From Bacteroides sp. 224 (GTDB lineage: Bacteria; Bacteroidota; Bacteroidia; Bacteroidales; Bacteroidaceae), in the NCBI RefSeq assembly GCF_010500995.1, contig NZ_QVMK01000004.1:124001-188000 (forward strand): a stretch of 64,000 bases of DNA. The letters are read 5' to 3'. Numbering within the stretch: the first letter of the stretch is position 1; every line of letters starts with the position of its first letter. Positions 58,251 to 64,000 of the stretch are shown one piece after another. The notes beneath the pieces are model-generated. The model saw only the letters and a program-made list of their open reading frames with translations, ran no database searches and was not told the origin of the DNA. Both the position numbers and the translations under genes were made by a program.

Positions 58251-59618
58251 ATGAATAAACAAGGGAAAATATTAATTGTAGACGACAATGAAGATGTACT
58301 TTTTGCTCTTAACCTACTATTAGAGCCCTATTTCGAAAAAATAAAGGTAGCCACTACTCCGGAAAGAATTGCCCACTTTATGCATACGTATGATCCTGAC
58401 ATTATTCTGCTGGACATGAATTTCAGAAGAGATGCAATCAGCGGACAAGAAGGTTTCGAAAGTTTAAAAGAGATTCTTTCTATAAATCCGCAAGCCATAG
58501 TTATTTTTATGACTGCTTATGCCGATACCGATAAAGCCGTAAAAGCAATTAAAGCAGGAGCCACAGATTTTATATCCAAACCCTGGGAGAAGGAAAAGCT
58601 GCTGGCTACTTTATCGTCGAGCATTAAGTTAAGCAACTCGCGCAAAGAGGTATCCATACTCAAAAAACAAGTGGAAGTATTAAGCAGCTCTTCTTATACG
58701 GAAAATGAAATTATAGGCGAATCGACCGCCATGCAAAATGTTTTCTCTACCATCCAAAAATTAAGCGATACCGATGCCAATATACTTATATTAGGAGAAA
58801 ACGGCACCGGAAAGGATGTTTTTGCGCGATTATTATACCGGTCTTCCTCTCGTTTCGGCAAACCCTTCATTACTATAGATCTTGGAAGCATACCCGAGCA
58901 GTTATTCGAAAGCGAACTCTTTGGGTACGAAAAAGGAGCTTTCACCGATGCCCGGAAGTCAAAAGAGGGTCGTATGGAAATGGCAACCGGCGGCACGCTG
59001 TTTTTAGATGAAATAGGCAATCTGTCTTTACCCATGCAAGCCAAGCTGTTAACAGCTTTAGAAAAACAACAAATCAGCCGGTTAGGAAGCACGCAAATGC
59101 AATCTATTGATGTAAGACTTATCTGTGCAACCAATGCGAATATTCATCAAATGGTTAACGAGGGAGCTTTCAGGCAAGATTTACTATATCGCATCAATAC
59201 AATCGAAATTCATATCCCTCCCTTACGCGAACGGGGGAATGACATTATTCTGCTTGCGGAACACTTCTTAAAAATCTATACCACTAAATACAAGAAGAAA
59301 ATCAGTGGTTTTAATAGAGAAGCCAAGAATAAGCTATTAAAATATGGTTGGCCGGGCAATGTACGCGAGCTTCAACACAGTGTGGAGCGAGCCGTTATAT
59401 TAAATGATAATTTGCAATTGCGTCCTAATGATTTCATGTTTCAATCTGCTTCGCAACAGTCACACAAGGAGATTGAAACACTGAATTTAGAACAATTGGA
59501 GCGTAAAGCTATAGAGAAAGCCATGAAAATAAGCGAAGGAAACATTACACGTGCGGCCGAATACCTGGGCATAACCCGTTTTGCTTTATACCGGAAACTC
59601 GAAAAATTAGGTTTATGA
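58251..59618 (+). CDS. NtrC-family sigma-54-dependent response regulator
   Basis: A 455-residue activator. Receiver domain with Asp11/Asp12 and phospho-acceptor Asp55 in ILLDMNF. A central AAA+ domain (Walker A GENGTGKD, Walker B GGTLFLDEIGN, arginine-finger region) and a Fis-type HTH at the C-terminus (NITRAAEYLGITRFALYRKLE). The sigma-54 contact loop reads GAFTDA instead of GAFTGA. I chose the ATG at 58251 rather than a TTG two codons earlier. It overlaps the kinase gene by 4 bases and is divergent from the export operon, its likely target. Confidence 0.94.
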   Translation: MNKQGKILIVDDNEDVLFALNLLLEPYFEKIKVATTPERIAHFMHTYDPDIILLDMNFRRDAISGQEGFESLKEILSINPQAIVIFMTAYADTDKAVKAIKAGATDFISKPWEKEKLLATLSSSIKLSNSRKEVSILKKQVEVLSSSSYTENEIIGESTAMQNVFSTIQKLSDTDANILILGENGTGKDVFARLLYRSSSRFGKPFITIDLGSIPEQLFESELFGYEKGAFTDARKSKEGRMEMATGGTLFLDEIGNLSLPMQAKLLTALEKQQISRLGSTQMQSIDVRLICATNANIHQMVNEGAFRQDLLYRINTIEIHIPPLRERGNDIILLAEHFLKIYTTKYKKKISGFNREAKNKLLKYGWPGNVRELQHSVERAVILNDNLQLRPNDFMFQSASQQSHKEIETLNLEQLERKAIEKAMKISEGNITRAAEYLGITRFALYRKLEKLGL

Positions 59619-60826
59619 AGAAATATCCTTTGTCAGTAGCCATACATATATTGCTTATTATCTCCCTTTCCATCGTAAGTTTTATGTGTTTGCAAAAACA
59701 GCTATGGTTTAGCTCTATTGTATCCACAGTTATTCTTATTGCTGTCTGCATACATCTGTACAGCATGCAAATAAAGCATATCAATTCGATGTACAGAATC
59801 ACAGAGAACGTGCGCGCCAGAGAAATAGAACTTAAACAACGAATGGCAACCGAAGAAATAAAGCATCAATATTATGAAAACCTGCTAAACAAAGTAGATA
59901 CGGCCGTTTTGGTTAGTAACATACACGGAAAAGTGGAATGGTCTAACCAAGCAGCCAAAGAGCTGTTGGGAATTAAACCACAAGTTCCGGATATATTGCT
60001 CTCGCTTTCCACACACGAAACACGAATTATCCGTTTGGAAGTAAATAAAACCATTCAGGAAATGGCGGTATCCTCTACTCTTTTCTCGGCACAGGGCAAA
60101 GAACAGCTTATCATCAGCTTGAAAAACATTCATTCTGTGCTGGAACAAAATGAAATGGAAGCATGGCAAAAGCTGATTAGGGTATTAACCCACGAAATTA
60201 TGAATTCCATTACTCCCATCATTTCCCTCTCAGAAACAATCAGCGAGCGCCAAGCAGAACTAACCGAGAACACCAAAGAATCTAAAGTAATGCTTCAAGC
60301 CATACAGGTTATCCACCGAAGAAGTAAGGGGTTATTAAACTTTGTAGAAAACTACAGGAAGCTGACAAGGCTGCCTGCTCCCACTTGTTCCGACGTACGC
60401 GTGGAAGATCTGTTGGGCGATATCAAGAGATTATTTGCCAATAAGAACTTGGTATTCGAAAACAATTACCCAAACCTTACCTTACATATAGATCGTTCTC
60501 AGATAGAGCAGGTGCTGATTAATTTGATAAAGAATGCTCTTGAAACTACAGAGAAAAAAGAAAATCCACACATCCTAATTAGCACCGAAGTAAAGAAGAC
60601 AGAAGAAATAAGCATTCATGTAAAAGATAACGGAGAAGGCATTTTGCCGGAAGTAACCGACAAAATTTTTGTGCCGTTCTTTACTACCAAAACATCTGGA
60701 TCGGGTATTGGACTCAGTCTTTGCAAACAAATCATGAGTGCTCACCAAGGTACTATTCAGGTGAAATCGGAACTGAAAAAAGGGAGCTGCTTTACACTGA
60801 GATTTTATATGCGCGGACTCCCATAA
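59615..60826 (+). CDS. Membrane sensor histidine kinase
   Basis: A 403-residue kinase. Two N-terminal helices (about residues 5-25 and 29-48) with almost no periplasmic loop, so sensing is probably within the membrane or cytoplasmic. A PAS-like domain (VDTAVLVSNIHGKVEWSN) follows, then the phospho-acceptor His193 in LTHEIMNSITP, the N box NLIKNALE, and the G boxes DNGEGI and SGSGIGLSL. Its partner is the response regulator just upstream. The last 22 bases overlap the convergent unknown gene. Confidence 0.94.
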   Translation: MKKYPLSVAIHILLIISLSIVSFMCLQKQLWFSSIVSTVILIAVCIHLYSMQIKHINSMYRITENVRAREIELKQRMATEEIKHQYYENLLNKVDTAVLVSNIHGKVEWSNQAAKELLGIKPQVPDILLSLSTHETRIIRLEVNKTIQEMAVSSTLFSAQGKEQLIISLKNIHSVLEQNEMEAWQKLIRVLTHEIMNSITPIISLSETISERQAELTENTKESKVMLQAIQVIHRRSKGLLNFVENYRKLTRLPAPTCSDVRVEDLLGDIKRLFANKNLVFENNYPNLTLHIDRSQIEQVLINLIKNALETTEKKENPHILISTEVKKTEEISIHVKDNGEGILPEVTDKIFVPFFTTKTSGSGIGLSLCKQIMSAHQGTIQVKSELKKGSCFTLRFYMRGLP

Positions 60827-61311
60827 CCCTTACTAATATTAAGGTCTCGAATTTTTGTGTAAAGATCAAACATTGTTCCTTTATTCGATATCCAATCCAT
60901 TATTATATTAATCAATTCATTAATATCCGGAATATATGCCATTCTGCCATCAGCGCCTCTAATTCCTTTTTCGTTTTTTCTATGACCTCTGGTTAGAAAA
61001 GTATTCTTTTCTTCATAAATCAATTCTCTTGCATCTTTATTTTCTTCACCTTTAGGAAGATGCTTTTTTAACAAACGATTCACTACATTATAATACAAAT
61101 TAAATTTTTCCTCAGGATCGTCTATTTGTTCTAACACCAAATCCGCAATTTCATTTTTAAACTCAATTTGACCATCCATGTCAAAGATTAAAGTTTCTTC
61201 TTTAACTTCATCGGCTTTCATAAGAATAACTTCACGCTCCATCTCTTGCTCACGTTCCTTTTTTATCTTTTCAAGCTCTTCTTTAGAGAGTTTTTTTCTT
61301 TTTTCTTCCAT
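60805..61311 (-). CDS. Unknown protein paired with the ImmA/IrrE gene
   Basis: A 168-residue cytoplasmic protein I do not recognise. The first 30 residues are almost all Lys and Glu (a likely charged helix). The middle is acidic. The end is mixed, with DINELINIIMDWISN. No signal peptide or membrane helix. It starts 6 bases after the stop of the HTH-protease gene, so they form an operon, and its 3' end overlaps the histidine kinase end by 22 bases on the opposite strand. It could be the protease target or the effector of the pair. Confidence 0.75.
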   Translation of the reverse strand: MEEKRKKLSKEELEKIKKEREQEMEREVILMKADEVKEETLIFDMDGQIEFKNEIADLVLEQIDDPEEKFNLYYNVVNRLLKKHLPKGEENKDARELIYEEKNTFLTRGHRKNEKGIRGADGRMAYIPDINELINIIMDWISNKGTMFDLYTKIRDLNISKGYGSPRI

Positions 61312-61317
61312 TCTTTA

Positions 61318-62514
61318 TTATATGGCTATTATTTTTTTAATTTGTTTGGCAGATTCAATTAGAGTCTCTCGTTCAAATGGATGCGTATTTAATAACTGTA
61401 ACGCACTATCCATTTTAGGTATATATTTATTATAAAAAGCCCACTCGCTTGTTTTATAGCAGTAAATAGAATAAATTATAGAAGAATGAACCCCCCACTC
61501 TTTTGCGAGTTTCTCAATGCTTAAAGGTGACGAAATATACCCTGAAGCAAATTTTAGCCGAGATTCATTCAGCAAATACTCCTGAGCAAAGCTATCAGCT
61601 TTTTCTTCATTCATCAAAAAAAGATCTCCTTCTCCACTACTAATATGATATGTTCTTTTTTCTATTTCTTCTATATCATACAAAACATGGTGCAATTCAT
61701 GCAGCAAAGTAAACCAGAGTGTAGGATAATTATTTTGTAAATCAGACAAAACAATACAAGGCTTACTGTTTACAACCATAGTTGCTCCTCTTACTTGGAG
61801 TTTCTCAACACTGGGTTGAAAAAGAACAGTTACACCAACTCTGTATAATGCTTTTAGTACCTTGATAAGACCATTTTCAATATCTCTTGTATGTGGACGA
61901 ATTTTGGGAATCAAATCAATCAGTTCTTTCCTGTCATAATTATAGGGATTTGCAATTGTTTCAAATTGAACAAATGCAGATTTCACCCAGAAATTACGCA
62001 TTAAATCATTGGAATTCCTTTTAGTTCGACTGAAAGCAGACTGCAATGAGTCCTCTGAATAGTTATACAAAGTTTCTATATTGAAAAAAGTTTTTATTTT
62101 TTCAGCCATTTCATAAGAAGATGATCCTGATTTAAAAAACTTTATCTTATTTAAAATCGAAACATCAAAATACTCTACAATATATCCAGCTTCTCTCGCT
62201 CGCTGGATATCGCCTATTTGTTTACTATCCAAATCCGGCACATATACTTTAATTAGATCATTAACCGAAATGCCAAGAAAATGAGCCAGCTTTATTACAT
62301 TAACAAAATTAATCTGTTTAGCCTCACCATTGAGTATAGGGTTAAGGGTCTTGGCATCCATCCCTAACATCTTCTGTATTTGTCTGTCAGACAATTTTAG
62401 GCTATTTCTTTTGGAAATATATAGTTCTTTCAGTGACTTAACTTCATCAATGTTGACTGATGATTGAATAGCTGCATCAATAACTTTTCTAAGTTCTATA
62501 TCTATATTATCCAT
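61318..62514 (-). CDS. HTH and ImmA/IrrE-family metallopeptidase protein
   Basis: A 399-residue protein. An XRE-type HTH is at about residues 35-90 (SDRQIQKMLGMDAKTLNPIL). A DUF955 zinc-protease domain at about 190-340 has HELHH starting at His272 and a downstream acidic ligand region NEEKADSFAQEYLL. I chose the ATG at 62514 (MDNIDIELRK). The frame runs eight residues further. Such proteins cleave repressors in stress responses, control mobile elements or form toxin-antitoxin-like pairs. The partner here is the small gene downstream. Confidence 0.88.
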   Translation of the reverse strand: MDNIDIELRKVIDAAIQSSVNIDEVKSLKELYISKRNSLKLSDRQIQKMLGMDAKTLNPILNGEAKQINFVNVIKLAHFLGISVNDLIKVYVPDLDSKQIGDIQRAREAGYIVEYFDVSILNKIKFFKSGSSSYEMAEKIKTFFNIETLYNYSEDSLQSAFSRTKRNSNDLMRNFWVKSAFVQFETIANPYNYDRKELIDLIPKIRPHTRDIENGLIKVLKALYRVGVTVLFQPSVEKLQVRGATMVVNSKPCIVLSDLQNNYPTLWFTLLHELHHVLYDIEEIEKRTYHISSGEGDLFLMNEEKADSFAQEYLLNESRLKFASGYISSPLSIEKLAKEWGVHSSIIYSIYCYKTSEWAFYNKYIPKMDSALQLLNTHPFERETLIESAKQIKKIIAI

Positions 62515-62603
62515 ATTTATGAGGAATATTTTCCACAAAAATACAAAAACAAATCAAATCCATGCCATTCAGTGAGGAAAATCTTCTTCACTAAGTTGTT
62601 AAT

Positions 62604-62984
62604 CTACCCCTTTTTATCCACCACCGTTTTCCCAAACGGAGCTAACGCTAAAGCTGCCAGTTTAAAATGCTGTCTTCCGAAAGGAATGCCAATAATGGTA
62701 ATGCAAAGCACTATGCCAAATACAAGGTGAGAAAGACTGATCCAGATTCCACCTACGAAAAACCATAATATATTCATAAATACACTCAAACATCCTCCGG
62801 ATTGAGGAGAAGTTCTCACTTCTTTTCCAAAAGGAAGCAAAGCCAGCCCTGCCATTTTGAATGTTTGAATACCAAAAGGAATACCTATAATGGTAATCAT
62901 CATCAATAAACTGGAAATTATATACTCGATACAGGTAAATATACCTCCTAAAAGCAGCCAAAGGATATTTAATAGAATGTTCAT
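62604..62984 (-). CDS. yccF: YccF-domain inner-membrane protein
   Basis: A 126-residue protein with two copies of the YccF domain, each a hydrophobic stretch followed by TIIGIPFGIQTFKMA or TIIGIPFGRQHFKLA and then LxPFGK. The function of the family is unknown. It is a single gene between the metallopeptidase gene and the ABC ATPase, all on the minus strand. Confidence 0.92.
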   Translation of the reverse strand: MNILLNILWLLLGGIFTCIEYIISSLLMMITIIGIPFGIQTFKMAGLALLPFGKEVRTSPQSGGCLSVFMNILWFFVGGIWISLSHLVFGIVLCITIIGIPFGRQHFKLAALALAPFGKTVVDKKG

Positions 62985-63038
62985 AATACTATAAAATAAA
63001 GGATTAAATGATGATTATATGTACACAAATGTAACAGA

Positions 63039-64000
63039 TTAATTTATCTTACCCAATAATTCGTCAACAGAATTCACTTTTACAGTTTCTCCGGTTGCAG
63101 TAATATAAATACTGAAAGTAGTTTCATTTATTATTTCAATCACATACTCCTGATTAGTTGTGCTCTTTGTTGCCCGAATTCCATTTCGTAAAAGCGCCTT
63201 CCGAATCATGGTATATGCTTGCCCTTCTCCTATTAATGCCGCTTCTTTCTTTATTTCAGTATGAATGCGAAACAACCCGGTTTCTAAATCAAAAGCCAGC
63301 CCTTTGCCCGAGAAGGAATGTGCCAAAGTGCCGTCTAAGGAAAGATCTTCGGGGGTTCCCACCGTAATGCCCCCCTGGTTCATAAGCCATATTTTATCGG
63401 CTATCTGAAGAGCCAGTTCCAAATCATGGGTAGACAGGAAGATGGTTTTATGGGTGTGCCGACTTAATTCATGCAGTAATTGCATCATCTCTACTTTACT
63501 TGGGAAATCGAGAAAGGCAGTAGGCTCATCTAAGAATATGATAGGCGTTTCTTGTGCCAATGCCTTGGCTATTAGTGTTTTTTGCTTTTCACCATCACTT
63601 AAAGTATGCACCATTCTCCGAGAGAGGTGGGTGATATTTACCAAACTCAAAGAACGATCTATTACGGCATCATCTTCTTTATTCAGCGACCCAAAGAATC
63701 CGGTATAAGGTGTTCTGCCTAAAGCTACCAGTTCTCTTACAGTCATGTTTCGTACATCTATTTTGTCGGTTAGCACCACACTGATTAAAGAAGATAATTC
63801 TTTGCCGGAATAGCTTTCAAGTTCTTTACCCAGGAGGGATATTTTTCCATCTATTTTAGGTTGAAAAGCAGATAAGGTACGAAGGAGGGTTGATTTCCCA
63901 ATACCATTAGCACCAAGCAAACAGGTAAGCTCTCTATTATACAAGGTAGCATTGATATGTTGGGCAACGACCTTCTTATGAGAAGAAGAACTCTGATATC
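63039..64000 (-). CDS. Iron-siderophore/heme/B12-type ABC ATPase, 5' end beyond the window
   Basis: FecE/BtuD-class ATPase. Walker A GANGIGKST, signature TLSDGEKQKTLIAKAL, Walker B IIFLDEPTAFLD, H-loop LSTHD. The frame continues to the last base of the window (codons read ...HINATLYNREL), so the start is not visible. An apparent start at 63944 is only a TTG inside the domain. After the ABC domain comes an extra stretch of about 75 residues (EIKKEAALIGEGQAYTMIRK to the end) of unknown role. Its permease and binding protein are presumably upstream, outside the window. Confidence 0.9.
   Translation of the reverse strand, partial: YQSSSSHKKVVAQHINATLYNRELTCLLGANGIGKSTLLRTLSAFQPKIDGKISLLGKELESYSGKELSSLISVVLTDKIDVRNMTVRELVALGRTPYTGFFGSLNKEDDAVIDRSLSLVNITHLSRRMVHTLSDGEKQKTLIAKALAQETPIIFLDEPTAFLDFPSKVEMMQLLHELSRHTHKTIFLSTHDLELALQIADKIWLMNQGGITVGTPEDLSLDGTLAHSFSGKGLAFDLETGLFRIHTEIKKEAALIGEGQAYTMIRKALLRNGIRATKSTTNQEYVIEIINETTFSIYITATGETVKVNSVDELLGKIN

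Overview
The window looks like a chromosomal segment of a Bacteroidales bacterium, most likely Bacteroides or a close relative. The evidence is the AT-rich DNA, promoters of the Bacteroides type (TTTG, 19-21 bases, TAnnTTTG), a serine palmitoyltransferase, the two-subunit PyrD/PyrK dihydroorotate dehydrogenase, a thiamine operon with two ThiE-like proteins, and several Bacteroidetes-style protein architectures. Species cannot be fixed from sequence reading alone. I see no rRNA, insertion sequence, prophage or CRISPR array.

Layout. 1-6602 (+): the 3' part of clpC, then htpG and a patatin/outer-membrane-barrel protein. 6623-6985: a promoter, two near-identical tRNA-Arg(ACG) genes, a terminator and a 22-base repeat array. 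7022-12534: dapA, ligA, trmD, pyrD and pyrK. 12611-14415: an XRE regulator and a 1.3 kb gene-free, very AT-rich tract full of small palindromes. 14416-16757: holA, AMP nucleosidase and an orphan HSDR_N protein. 16845-26220 (-): a zinc-ribbon/Nif3 pair, ThiF, a DUF1287 protein and the thiamine operon thiD-thiS-tenI-like-thiE-thiG-thiC-thiH, led by a TPP riboswitch. 26306-27739: a FetAB-type ABC exporter. 28036-28275: a second repeat cluster. 28427-30869: a DUF2148 gene with the agmatine-to-putrescine genes aguA and aguB.

31042-44435 (+) is a surface-glycan island. rfbH, rfbF and rfbG make a CDP-3,6-dideoxy-4-ketohexose. After them base composition falls sharply and the genes become accessory: an SDR, two tandem paralogous GT-C-like membrane proteins, GtrA, a GtrB-like GT2, an acetolactate-synthase-like ThDP enzyme (possibly YerE-like, making a branched sugar), a UbiA/HAD pair resembling polyprenyl-phosphoribose synthesis, and an acyltransferase. 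Together they suggest one or two polyprenyl-phosphate sugar donors feeding two GT-C transferases outside the membrane, plus a rare branched dideoxy sugar.

44499-48941: aspS, a lipid kinase and, divergently, the sphingolipid gene spt. 49273-57823 (-): a five-gene MacB-like export operon (TolC, HlyD-type adaptor, two permeases, ATPase), divergent from an NtrC-family regulator and histidine kinase (58251-60826). The gap between them holds a near-consensus sigma-54 promoter and an enhancer-like inverted repeat. 60805-64000: an unknown protein paired with an HTH-ImmA/IrrE protease, a YccF protein and a partial iron/heme/B12-type ABC ATPase. A dispersed inverted-repeat family has three copies (20094, 47405, 58131), and a GC-rich palindromic element lies inside the export operon (56107-56256).
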